A stretch of DNA of 64,000 bases, taken from contig NC_090709.1 in the NCBI RefSeq assembly GCF_040954835.1, forward strand, positions 45,392,490 to 45,456,489, given 5' to 3'. This document shows, one piece after another, positions 1 through 10,519 of the stretch. How positions within the stretch are numbered: position 1 is the stretch's first letter; each line of letters starts with the position of its first letter. The DNA comes from Lepisosteus oculatus (taxonomy: Eukaryota > Chordata > Actinopteri > Semionotiformes > Lepisosteidae). A program made the translations under genes and the position numbers. The notes beneath the pieces were generated by a model. That model had not been told where the DNA came from. It made no database searches and saw only the letters and a list, made by a program, of their open reading frames with translations.

Positions 1-16
1 TTAAAATGAACAAATG

Positions 17-640
17 ATTTTTAGATAAAAAGTTACATATAAAATTATTTTTACTAATGCTGACCTCTCCGAGATCGGTATTTTAGCAATTTATAATAAA
101 TAAAACTACTTTTTTATATCCAGGTGTGTGTGTCTCTGTTTGGCTCCTAGTATCCATGAAGTCCTCTGGGAAGGTCCTGTCACAGTTTCTGAATGTTCAG
201 GTACAGTCCAGCTGTCGGCTCAGAGTGACCTCAGGCTCCAGGGAGAAGGGCAGGTCAGGCTGTCAGGGGGAGATCACGCTGAGTAAATACCCTGCTGGTA
301 GTGACTCTCCAGCCCAGGACCAGTCTGGGTTCCTGCCAGCTCAGGCTGGGAAGTGGAGACGCTGGTCAGATCTTCACATCTCCACTTGTACCTGTCTCGG
401 CTCCTACTGGGCGAAGACACTGACTCCAGGCCTCAGCTCTGATCCTTCACCTCTCTGTGATCATTACAGTCAGTGTTCGAGTAAAGAAGTCCTGTTAAGC
501 AATTGTTTTGTTGACTTAACATCTACACTCTCTTACTGTGTGTAAAGATACTGATCTGTAGCCTCACAGATGTGGTCTTTAAAATGTCCTGAAAGATCCT
601 GCCATGTTTTTATTTCTAAATTCTCTCAGAGTAGAAATTT
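17..640 (+). repeat. Left arm of inverted repeat around alpha1
   Basis: This stretch reappears in reverse complement at about 5938-6588, so the alpha1 gene sits between two arms of roughly 0.6 kb. Shared landmarks include the CAGGTGTGTG and CATGAAGTCCTCTGGGAAGG segments and the CAGTGTTCGAGTAAAGAAG segment. Related partial copies occur near 28020-28200 (reverse), 44400-44635 (reverse), 58780-59030 (forward) and 63870-64000 (reverse), so it is a dispersed repeat of the locus. I see no coding potential and no recognised transposase. Limits were judged by eye. Confidence 0.75.
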
Positions 641-1296
641 CTGTTCCAGCCCACTAGAGGGCGGCATAATCCTAAAGTCAAGCGGGGGTCTCCTGTCTCC
701 TGGTCCTGAATGGGGAGCTGTATCGAACTCGGTTGTTCCTTGTCATGATCCAGGACACACACACACACACACACACACACTTCCTGTCCTGTCAGGCCTC
801 GGGCTGGGACGTTCTGTCTGGACCTCCGAGAACGAGCTCCACCCTCCCTGCCCCTGCGGCCCAGCGACCTGCTCAGGGCTGAGGCCAGTGCTGTGTCGCT
901 GTCTTACTCTACTTCCTGTTGGCCCACACACACCTACGCCAGCGCAGCCCCCCTGCCCCTTCCTGCCAGCCTACACAGACTCTCTGTCCCCTCTGCGGGC
1001 CGAGCCCCCCCGTCTCCCCCCTGCCTCTTCGCCCTGCGTTTCCAGAACTCGCTCAGAGCCTCCAGCCTGATTCGCGCCCAGCAGGACGAATCGCGGCTCT
1101 TTCATCGCAGACCCCCAGCCGAGGAGCCCCCCGGTGTCTCTGGTGTCGGCTGTGTCCACTGCGCGCGGTCACAGCGGCGTGGGGCCTCTCTCCGCCCGCG
1201 CTCTCCCTCGGCCTGGTTTCCCGAGGGGGAGGAGAGGGCCGGGCTGGCGTTTCTGCGGGGAACAAGGTGGGCACACGCAGCTGGGCACGGCCTGTG

Positions 1297-1302
1297 TTTA
1301 TT
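1297..1302 (-). terminator. Poly(A) signal of alpha1
   Basis: AATAAA on the minus strand, about 195 bases after the alpha1 stop codon. The same hexamer lies at the same distance in alpha2 (27198-27203), with a counterpart in alpha5 (59750-59755). Confidence 0.6.
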
Positions 1303-1496
1303 TCGGCTCACACGCGTGGCTCGTACATGCTGTCTCCAGTCGAAACAAACACAGGACTGAGGCACACGGAGGACAGAGGGAGCTCTGGGCCTGCGGTCCG
1401 CGGAGCCGATCCCTGTGGCTTCGGGTCGGGTGGGATACTGGAGCACGAGGAGCGCTCTCTCTTCGTTTCCGGCCGGACTGCAGCCCCGAGGAGGGA

Positions 1497-4400
1497 CTAG
1501 ACGGGCCTCGTCCTGCGGACGTCTCTGTTCCTGGGGGCGGCCGGGGGAACGGTTTCCTCGACGTTTTCGTACTGCGTCTGATCGCCTGTCGCCGCCTGCA
1601 GGGGGGCGAGACCACAGGGAAACCAGGAGTGAGAGGCCAGATCAGCTCAGCCCCTCTGCAGCCTGTCCTGAGCTCCCCCTGCTGGTGTCATGTTCACACA
1701 CCCTGGACAGGACAGCAGTCCATCACAGGACACACACACTCACACACCCTGGACAGGACACCAGTCCATCACAGGACACACACACACTCACACACACACC
1801 CTGGACAGGACACCAGTCCATCACAGGACACACACACACACTCACACACCCTGGACAGGACAGCAGTCCATCACAGGACACACACACACACACACTCACA
1901 AACCCTGGACAGGACGGCAGTCCATCACAGGACACACACACACACTCACAAACCCTGGACAGGACAGCAGTCCATCACAGGACACACACACACACACTCA
2001 CACACCCTGGACAGGACAGCAGTCCATCACAGGACACACACACACTCACACACCCTGGACAGGACAGCAGTCCATCACAGTACACACACACTCACACACC
2101 CTGGACAGGACAGCAGTCCATCACAGGACACACTCACACACTCACACACCCTGGACAGGACAGCAGTCCATCACAGGACACACACACTCACACACCCTGG
2201 ACAGGACAGCAGTCCATCACAGGACACACACACACACTCACACATCCTGGACAGGACACCAGTCCATCACAGGACACACACACACACTCACACACCCTGG
2301 ACGGGACACCAGTCCATCACAGGACACACTCACACACTCACACACCCTGGACAGGACACCAGTCCATTACAGGACACAGACACTCACACACCCTGGACAG
2401 GACACCAGTCCATCACAGGACACACAGACACACACCCTGGACAGGACACCAGTCCATCACAGGACACACACACACTCACACACCCTGGACAGGACACCAG
2501 TCCATCACAGGGCACACACACACACACTAGAGCCAGTTTTCCTACCATGAGCCCTCCAGCCTGTCTCTGGACTGTGGGAGGAAACTGGAGCTCCTGGAGG
2601 ACACCCACACCAACATGAAGGGAACATGCAGACTCCACACAGACAGCACCCCAGGTCCATCATTGAACCCAGAGCCCCAGCACGGCTGCCATTTAGATTT
2701 TGCGATTCGTTCTGTTGCCGTCTTGTGATCTAGAAAGTGTAACGTCTGAATTACCAGAATGCTGGGCTGACGTCTTGCCCTCGATCTCTTCCGACAGGCG
2801 ACACACAGCTCCGGAGCTGTAGGGAGACGTTGCAGCAGGAGGTTAGGAAGACCAGGACACAGCAGCTGGCAGAGCGAACACCAGCTCTCACAGGTAGGAT
2901 CCCTGTTCCTGGTGCGAGAGGTCCCGTCGTGATTCACAGTGCACGGAGCTGGACACGGTCCTGTCCAGCAGGGCCGAGCGGCCATACCGTCTCTCGCGAA
3001 CAGGCAGTAGGCGCAGCAAGAGGACACCAGGGCGCTCAGAGGCAGAGCCGACAGCAGGACGAGCAGGCAGGACAGCTGGAGGTGAACGGGTGGGGAACGC
3101 TCCGGGCCTCCTCCTGCCACAGACAAGGAAACAGCCCTCAGGGGACCGGGACCGTGTCTGGGTCACCTCACCGAGCCCCAGACTGGGAACCTCTCTAATG
3201 AAACCCCATTGTGCCAGAGTATTGGCTTCAACCACAGGGCTGGGCAGCTTGTTCCCCACCCCCACCCCCCTCTGTGTACAGAAGAGCCCCCTGTCCTGAC
3301 TGGAGGAGCTCACCCAGCTGTGTCTGGAGAGAAGCCAGGGTATCGGCTTCAACCACACTGCTGGGCAGCTTGTTCCCCACCCCCACCCCCCTCTGTGTAC
3401 AGAAGAGCCCCCTGTCCTGACTGGAGGAGCTCACCCAGCTGTGTCTGGAGAGGAGCCAGGGTATCGGCTTCAACCACAGGGCTGGGCAGCCTGTTCCCCA
3501 CCCCCGCCCCCCTCTGTGTACAGAAGAGCCTCCAGTTCTCAGTTTTAAATGTCCTTCTATGTATCTCACGCTGACAGGAGCCCAGGACACCGCACGGTAA
3601 AGAAAAGGTGGGGTTGGTCGTTGAAATTAGGGGGGAACTGTAAATCTACTGCATAAACCCGACCTCAGCACAACGTGCTGCTCTCCCGGAGGGCTGACGG
3701 CAGATGAACGATTGTATTCTTGCCCGCAAAACGGATCAGAGAGCTGAGGACAGAGCGATCCGCGCTGAGGGGCGGTGGCTGGGGCTCACCGGGGAAGACG
3801 AGCTCCGTCCCGTTTCCGAAGCTCAGCCGCCCGCCGGCTCTGTCGGCGCAGTAGTACAGCGCCCGGTCGGACTCCGTCAGGTTGGCGAGCGTCAGGCTGA
3901 CGGAGAGGGTCGAGGGTTCGAGGACGAGGGAGAGGCGAGACCGGTACCCCTCTTCCACCTCCTTGTTGACCTGGGAGCCGCTGACCTGGGCGACGGCGGC
4001 GATGAGCGGCATCTCCAGGGGCCGCTGTATCATCCACAGCGTCTCCTTCAGGTGCCTGATGCCGCAGGGCAGGGTGACCGTGTCTCCGGCTCGGACCCGC
4101 AGCTCCACGACCGCGGCCGGTTCGGCCCCGAGCCCCCGCGTCATGCAGACATCTGAGACAGGAAACTCGCGTCAGTCCTTTTCAGACACCGGCAGGACGG
4201 GGCTGGCGGGCTGATTTCAGATCCGGCCGGGTACACTGCTCGCTAACAGGACAGTTACAGGGGACCGAAGCTCATCGGTGCGGTTTATTTCAGACTGCTG
4301 GCCTTATGAAGTACCGGTTCGGACTGGCACCCAGAACTAAGAGGGAAACACGTTTCACGCCCCGTTGCTGTTTCAGGAGCGAGGATGCCCCGCTTATCAA

Positions 4401-4658
4401 GAAGAGAACAGAAAAAAAACACGATGTTGCTCATCCGAGTCGCTTCCGCCGCACAGCGAATCCAAAGCAGCGCCCTCGGCCCCAGCGCGGCCCGCCAAGC
4501 GGCTTGAGCGCCGCACGTACTGGGCGTTTTGGCGCTCAACGTCGGTCCGGTCCGGTCCGGCCGTGCATGAGCCCCGAAGAGGCGCATTTGACGGGGACGC
4601 TCGCCTACTCACGGGTGAGGAAGACCAGCGCGATTCTCGCCGCCGCCGGCGCGTCCAT
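1497..4658 (-). CDS. alpha1: V(J)-type IgSF receptor with ITSM tail
   Basis: Five exons join in one frame (231 residues). They are signal peptide 4613-4658, V domain 3790-4152, stalk/transmembrane 2988-3113, juxtamembrane 2755-2816 and tail 1497-1595. All borders are GT-AG, with phases 1,1,1,0. The V domain has LPC, LW, SDRALYYC and the J-like FGNGTELVF in a single exon, as in NITR- and NKp30-type domains, so no gene rearrangement is needed. The transmembrane segment carries no charge, which argues against pairing with a DAP12-type adaptor. It is followed by clustered cysteines. The tail holds TQYENV, matching the ITSM consensus TxYxxV/I. Differences from alpha2 include A for V after the second cysteine region (DRAGG). 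Intron 4 is mostly a 47-bp minisatellite. The family name is uncertain; start and splicing are inferred from three agreeing copies. Confidence 0.82.
1688..2530. repeat. CA-rich ~47-bp minisatellite in alpha1 intron 4
   Basis: About 17 tandem copies of a unit built around CCTGGACAGGACAGCAGTCC, CATCACAGGACA and a variable (CA)n run, with CAGCAG or CACCAG variants. It fills the intron between the juxtamembrane and tail exons. The adjacent sequence at 2545-2690 resembles a common fish dispersed repeat (the TGTGGGAGGAAACTGGAGC, GGGAACATGCAGACTCCACA segments), from which the unit probably arose. Its long open frames rich in His, Thr and Ser are simple-repeat artefacts. Confidence 0.9.
3222..3545. 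repeat. ~120-bp tandem repeat (3 units) in alpha1 intron 2
   Basis: Three copies of a ~120-bp unit containing GTATCGGCTTCAACCACA, GCTGGGCAGCTTGTTCCCCA and CTCACCCAGCTGTGTCTGG. Read on the minus strand, the unit matches the C-terminal coding end of CR1/L2-like LINEs (TQR.VGVGNKLPSPVVEAD), so it is LINE-derived. Larger arrays lie at 24240-24700 and 33685-34975. Confidence 0.85.
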
Positions 4659-4739
4659 CTCCTCCCGGTCCAGGGGCAGTTAGTCCAGGGCGGTGGCTGG
4701 GCTTCAGACCACCAGAGACGACGACGTCTCGTTTCCTCT

Positions 4740-4800
4740 GGCTGGCCGTCCCCCTCCCCCCCAATAAAAGGGCGTTTTTTTCCACCGTTGGCGGGTCGCG
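4740..4800 (-). promoter_or_regulatory. Putative promoter of alpha1
   Basis: On the minus strand, a CCCTTTTATTGGGG element lies about 100 bases upstream of the ATG at 4658. It is conserved in alpha2 (23030-23045) and alpha5 (62640-62665). It combines a weak TATA-like TTTTATT with a reversed CCAAT core. Conservation and position support a role; there is no direct evidence for a start site. Confidence 0.35.
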
Positions 4801-5168
4801 CAGTTGAGTCCGGACACCGGCCTTCGACGGGACAGAGCTGTTGCAACCAGGGAGCTGCGCCGTCCGGACCCCCGAACTGCTCCGACGCCCTTTGGTGGTG
4901 GTGGGGGTCGTGCATTCGCAGAAAAGCTCAGTAAAACCAGATCTCAGCGGCTCAAACGGGGCTGGAGTACGCAGCGTGCGGGAGCTCTTGGGGTGTATCT
5001 TCACACAAGTCAGACCTGATCTCCCCCCCCACCGGAACTTCAGCGAGCTGAGTTCAAAACCACAGCAAGGACTTCACACAGGTGGAGCGGGGGCGGGCTG
5101 CTGGCCTGTCTCTCTGGTCACAGGAAGTCACACACACAGATACATCCTTACACAGGCTGGGGACATCA

Positions 5169-5186
5169 CACACACACACACACAAC
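5169..5186. repeat. CA microsatellite
   Basis: Short (CA)n run upstream of alpha1. An equivalent lies upstream of alpha5 near 63083, and a GT version lies upstream of alpha2 near 22597 and 22640. Confidence 0.8.
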
Positions 5187-5837
5187 GCGATGCATGACAA
5201 GGAACTGGCGCGTTTCTGTGACTGTAGGTGAATTTGTGAGATCTGATTGGGATAAAGGACATGTTTGTATCATTAATCTGTTCATTGTTGTGGCTAAATA
5301 TTTTATCCACAAACGTGAATGGTCTATCACTGCTCCCTCTGTGAAAGTTGAATTTCTTTTTTATTTACATTCTGTAAGAAACGTACAGAATCCAAAGGCG
5401 AGGCATACAATGGAAATATAAAAATACAGAGACGCTCTTTTTCTTTATAAGATCACCGTGCGGAAACGTGTTTGAAGCGTTCAGGCTCAGCCGGCACAGG
5501 AAAGACCGGGTCGTTTCCGCTCTCGGACACGCGTGGGGCGGGACGCGTGCGAACCAGTGTGGAGACCTCGAGTCTGCTTGTTCCTCGTCGCCGCTAGGTG
5601 TGTGTGTGTGACTTTTAAAAGCTGAGCGCTTCGCGGTCCACAAGCTGACAAGCTGTGAGAGATCACCTGTTTCAGATCAGCAGCGGGGTGCAGTAGGAGA
5701 TGACGACAAGGAATCTGGTACGGTAATCCTTGCAGATCGCGCAGTTACTGTATAAACTAATGCAGATTCCGTCTCGTCCATCTCCGTCACACCGCCCTCG
5801 AGTGGTCAGGAACTGAAATAATTATAATTAAAATAAT

Positions 5838-5945
5838 CCTCACACGACATAGCGCTTTTCTGGACACTCCACTCAAAGCGCTTTACAGGTAACGGGGACT
5901 CCCCCCCCAATGTGCAGCCCCACCTGGGCGATCACTACTCGGAGA
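5838..5945 (-). repeat. SINE 3' end fragment
   Basis: Contains AGCGCTTTTCTGGACACTCC and ACTCAAAGCGCTTTAC in reverse orientation. This matches the tail of the longer element at 18896-19425 (TAAAGCGCTTTGAGTGGAGT followed by GTCCAGAAAAGCGCT). A paralogous copy sits at 63737-63845 beside alpha5, so insertion predates the alpha block duplication. Confidence 0.65.
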
Positions 5946-6588
5946 GTATGTAGAAATAAAAACAAAACGGCAGGATCTCTCAGGACATTTTAAAGACCAC
6001 ATCTGCGAGGCTACAGATCAGCATCTTTACACACAGTAAGAGCCGAGACAGAAGGGAGTGTAGATGTTAAGTCAACAAAACAATCGCTTAACAGGACTTC
6101 TTTACTCGAACACTGACTGTAATGATCACTGAGAGAGGCGAAGGATCAGAGGCCTGGAGTCAGTGTCTTCGCCCAGTAGGAGCCGAGACAGGTCCAAGTG
6201 TAGATGATGTGAAGATCTGACCAGCGTCTCCACTTCCCAGCCTGAGCTGGCAGGAACCCAGACTGGTCCTGGGCTGGAGAGTCACTACCAGCAGGGTATT
6301 TACTCAGCGTGATCTCCCCCTGACAGCCTGACCTGCCCTTCTCCCTGGAGCCTGAGGTCACTCTGAGCCGACAGCTGGACTGTACCTGAACATTCAGAAA
6401 CTGGGACAGGACCTTCCCAGAGGACTTCATGGCTACTAGGAGCCAATCAGAGCAAACAGAGACGTACACACACCTGGATATAAAAAAGTAGCTTTATTTA
6501 TTATAAATTGCTAAAATACTGATCTCAGAGCATTAGTAAAAACAATACAATTGTATATGTAATTTTTATATAAAAATCATATATTTAC
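5938..6588 (-). repeat. Right arm of inverted repeat around alpha1
   Basis: Reverse-complement partner of 17-640. It starts beside the SINE fragment and ends in the AT-rich stretch near 6590. Together the arms bound a ~6.5-kb block that holds alpha1. Confidence 0.75.
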
Positions 6589-6780
6589 ATAAGATTAAAA
6601 TGAACAAATAAACAATATAAATATACAAGAAATATATATTAGTGTAAATACTATTTTAATTTCAAATGTCTTTAAAATAAAATTAAAGCAAACGAGTGAT
6701 TTTTATAAGTTTCATTTTTTAAAACATGTGGATTACAAAGTTAAATTAGAAACTACTCAGTGCAGCCCTAAGTCCTGCCC

Positions 6781-7309
6781 CTACTGCAGTGTAACTTTCA
6801 AGTTTGGCAGCAGCACATGAAGGTGTCCTGAGGGCAGGTTTTTGTCTAGATGCATCTTTACAGATCCAGTGCTGAGGGGCTCTGTCAGCAGGGCTGGGCC
6901 CAGTGGAACCAGCAGAGGGAAGGTCCCAGTCAGTACCCAGGAGCTGCCACTAGGGGGAGGCAGAGTGTCAGGGCTGAAGATCAGGCTGGTGGAGGTGGGG
7001 AAGAGCTCTGTGGGTCCAGGGGGTCTCTCTCTGATCAGTCTGTATCCCCAGTACAGCAGGAGAGCTGGGAGTCCCTTCACCTTGACAAGAGGAGTGATCT
7101 CCCCACTGTGACGTCCTGGGCTTGGCGGTGTCTCTCTCTGTCACTATCAGACAGCAGAGCCTCTTCCAGACTCGACTGGTCTTCAGGGTCAGCTGGGGTC
7201 GACCCTCCACTGAGCTCCACTGAGCTCCTGGACTGTCGATTCTTCTTCACCTGCAGGAGGCAGCTCAGATGGATACCCTGAGTGTGTCCTCTGCTCTGGG
7301 TCTTTCACA
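6781..7309 (-). other. 3' region of IgSF-A, former tail codons and 3' UTR
   Basis: Downstream of the IgSF-A stop, the sequence still matches the IgSF-B tail (codons for the GEEGE, GGSTPADPEDQ and RERHRQAQD stretches) but in a shifted frame. It runs on into a non-coding stretch also found at 28790-28915. It therefore looks like untranslated remains of a longer C-terminal tail. Confidence 0.6.
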
Positions 7310-10123
7310 CTAAGTGCCAGAAGAGATTCCTGCAGTAACACTGGGAGAACTGGATCCACTGGGAACTGGAGCAGATTGGGGATTCACCACTGGGACAACA
7401 GCTCCTCCTTTTCCATCATCTTCCAGGGACACAGCACCACAGAGCCTTTCAGATTCCTTGAGGGTGACATTTCCTTCTCTGTTATTAACAATCTTGCTTA
7501 GCTTCTTTTTCATCTTCCACCAACTCATGTTTCTCTCCTCTCTCATCGTCCACCGTTTCTGACACACAACAGCACCCATCAGCACAGCCACTATCGCAGT
7601 GATGACTGCAACACTTACAGGCCATGACACCCTCCTCATCTCTGAAAACACAAGAACAGAGACAGTCACACAGAGAGCAAACCCACAACAGCAAGAAGGA
7701 AAAGAAAAACTATCCAGCAGCCGCTGTGTGAGAGTGTTCTTGCTGCCCAGTTTCACATCCCAGCTCAGAGCCCGAGAAACACCAGGAGAGGAGCTGGAAA
7801 ACTGCCGTCTCTGAACCACCAGCTGACACACTGGACCTGTGTGATCGGCTTCAAACCACAGGAGAAAATCAGCACTGAAACAGCTCAAGTATTGTTTCTT
7901 CATAAGCAGGTAAGTTCAGGTGGAGATCAGTTTAACTCAGTTTGTCCTGTAATGAAGACTCACCTCCCACAGTGACAGTGATGATCGCAGTGCTGATGGT
8001 GTTTCCCTGAAGGTCCCTCACTGTGTAGCTCCCCTGATCAGCTGGTGTGAGGGAGCGCAGTGTCAGAGAGCCGTCCTGCACCCACACTCTCTGCTCGTAC
8101 CCGGGGCCAGGGAGCCCTGTGCTGTTCAGTAAGACTCTGGGAGACTGGGCAGATCCTGCAGGATCAAACAGCACCTCCACTGGAGCAGCAGTGTGGAGAG
8201 GGAGAGTCAGACTGTCTCCAGACTGCAGGGTGAGGACTTCTGATCGAGCTGAAATTCAAGGAAAGGAGCAGAGTGAAAGAATGATGCAGACAGCAATTCA
8301 TCAGCTGTAAAGACTGCACTCACTCAGAGGAGACAGTATTGATCACATTTAAGTCTTGAGATTGAAGATAGTTTCAGAACAGCAGCACTTGTTTAGAGTT
8401 TTAAGTTCAAATATATTCAAGTACCGTAATGAAAAATCCTTCAATGTCAGGTAATCAATACCTAATCCAATACCTCCTATTGACCCCACACATCAGGGAC
8501 TGACACTGGTGAAAGAGTCACACTGGAGCCCCACTCTCACCTCCCACAGTGACGTGGACAGTGCTGATGGGGGTCCCCTGGGAGTCCTGCACTGTGTAAG
8601 TGCCCCCGTCTTCAGCTCTCACACTGGAGATCTTCAGCACCTGGTCTTGAACCTTCAGCCTGCTGGAGTCTGGGGTCACAGTGCTGTCGAGCACAGAGCA
8701 CAGCCTGCGAGACTCTCCTCCCTCAGGCCTGAACCACAGCTCTACAGCCTGCTGTGTGCGCAGAGGGACACTGAGGGGGTCTCCACAGGAGAGACCGATG
8801 TTGTCCTCGTGTCCTACAGGAAGACGTGACAAGTGAGCGGTCAGCAACACCGGGCAAGTCACATGGTCATATCCAAGAATTCCCTGTCTGGTCTGAAGAG
8901 TGTATTCAGTCATATACCCCAACATCGTCTGAGTTGAGCCCTGGCTAAAATTCACCAGGGGTCCTGATCTGGGGTTTGGGATGAAGGAGAAGGAAGAAAA
9001 ATGATAAACAGAAGATGCTGGTGCACCCTGGAGAACTGAGAGAGAAAACAGCTGTAGGTCAGGTTAGTCGACACGAGTCAGGAATCACTACACTGTAAAC
9101 ACCCGCTTCCCTCAAACTGCTCGGATCACAAGAGAGAGAAAGGAGATTACCTAGAACTGTGAGCTTCACATCTCCCAGAAATTTCCTGTCGCTGTTGTCA
9201 TCCACAAATCGACACTCGTAGATATCTTGATCTGAGAACGTCACGTTATGAAGGATCAGAGAGAAATCTCCATCTTTGATCCTCTCTCTGGACAGCTCAG
9301 CTCTGTTCTCGAACCCTGGGTAAGTGTGTATATGTCCTCTGTTGAACTCCAGCACACGGCGGTCAGCTGTCTCCCACTGGATAATCTTTCTCTCCTCGGG
9401 AATATGTCTGTAGAAGCTCCCATCACAGGGCAGAGCGACAGTGTCCCCATACAGCCCAGACACAGGGAGGAGAGCAGAGCACACTGGGAGACAGAGGACA
9501 GAGACAGAGAGACACTTCAGCTCCCTTAAAACACACAACAGCGAGACACAGCTCTCTGGAGGTGACTGTACCTGCTTGTGGACAGCATTTCTTCACAGGC
9601 GAGCGAACGACAACTCTGATCTCTTATCTTGAGAGCAAAACACATCAGGACAACACCCAGGACCGTCATGATGAGGGACCTGCAATAAGGAAACGAGTGA
9701 GAGACTTAAATAAAAGCTACAATGAACAACGGTATCCTACAAGGTTTAATAAACCAATTAAGCGATAAAGCATTCTGTTAACTGATGAAACACCAGATAT
9801 ATTTACAAGGAGTACAGTGAATTGCAGGCACAGATGCTGTGAGACACAGCTCTCTGGATGTGACTAACTGCTCGATAAGTGAATGAGCACTCTGATGTCT
9901 TAACTTCACAAGAAACCACAGTCAGGACAACGACCAGGAATGACGAGGGACCTGCAATATGAATATGAGTCAGGGAAGGAAAGCTACAATAGAAAACAAT
10001 GCCCCAGGTGGTTTAACAACTCACTTAAGAGCTTAATAAATGAAAAAACATTCACCTTGAAAGTCAAGTCCGATCCTTACCTGGAAAGCAAACCAGAGTC
10101 AGGACACTCCTCAGGACCTTCAT
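7310..10123 (-). CDS. IgSF-A: three-Ig-domain receptor, short tail
   Basis: Exons are leader 10081-10123, V domain 9151-9483, Ig2 8541-8813, Ig3 7964-8248 and transmembrane plus tail 7310-7641. Joints are all phase 1, giving 421 residues. The leader encodes MKVLRSVLTLVCFP. The V domain has canonical LPC, IIQWE and SDQDIYECRF and resembles B7/butyrophilin- or SLAM-like V sets. Ig2 and Ig3 have YTV in place of the usual YxC, so they lack the inter-sheet disulfide. The transmembrane region (WPVSVAVITAIVAVLMGA) is followed by a basic stretch. Compared with IgSF-B, two bases are missing at the GISSGT codons and a TAG follows at once, removing about 60 residues of acidic tail. The middle of the tail also differs (SWWKMKKKL). 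Family uncertain; function unknown. Confidence 0.75.
9622..9676 (-). pseudogene. Decayed proximal leader exon of IgSF-A
   Basis: This aligns with the intact leader exon of IgSF-C at 48689-48731. One base is missing, and the donor GTAAGA is replaced by ATAAGA after CTCAAG. The distal leader at 10081-10123 is intact and is the likely one used. A third leader-like relic without an ATG lies near 9915-9950. Confidence 0.6.
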
Positions 10124-10499
10124 TATGAGGGATCTGTGATAATGACAGGAGTGAGAGTTAAATCAGATCTCATAAAAAACAGCAGAAAATGATGGAAAGA
10201 CACCAGGATCCAGCTACAAGGAGCGCAGCAATTCGCAGGCACAGATGGAAAGGGATGTTGATGTGAGAGATTTAAAGCAATATTGAAACAGAGGCTGAAA
10301 TAGAAAAACAAAATTTCTCTCAGTACTGGAGCAGCAACTGACGGATGAGCTGGCTGAAGCTTTCAGTTTCATGTTACTTTTTCTTTCCAGCACATCCTCC
10401 ACACTGAGTTAATACGATCGAGCAGAAATAGCAAAACCGCTTCACAAGATGAGGGAAAACACCAGAGCGTAGAGTGAAAGGCGACATAACATCACTTCG

Positions 10500-10509
10500 G
10501 AAACGGAAA
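10500..10509 (+). promoter_or_regulatory. ISRE-like site upstream of IgSF-A
   Basis: GAAACGGAAA fits the interferon-response core GAAANNGAAA and lies about 380 bases upstream of the IgSF-A ATG. A short motif like this can occur by chance, but a similar core occurs upstream of IgSF-C (49566-49576). Confidence 0.3.
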
Positions 10510-10519
10510 ACAATGTTTG

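Noticed and set aside
1690-2618. Long open frames rich in His, Thr and Ser through the CA/GT arrays (also 25358-27366 and 59250-60849)
   Set aside because: They are open in several frames and follow the 47-bp minisatellite unit inside alpha introns; no signal, domain or splice logic supports a protein.
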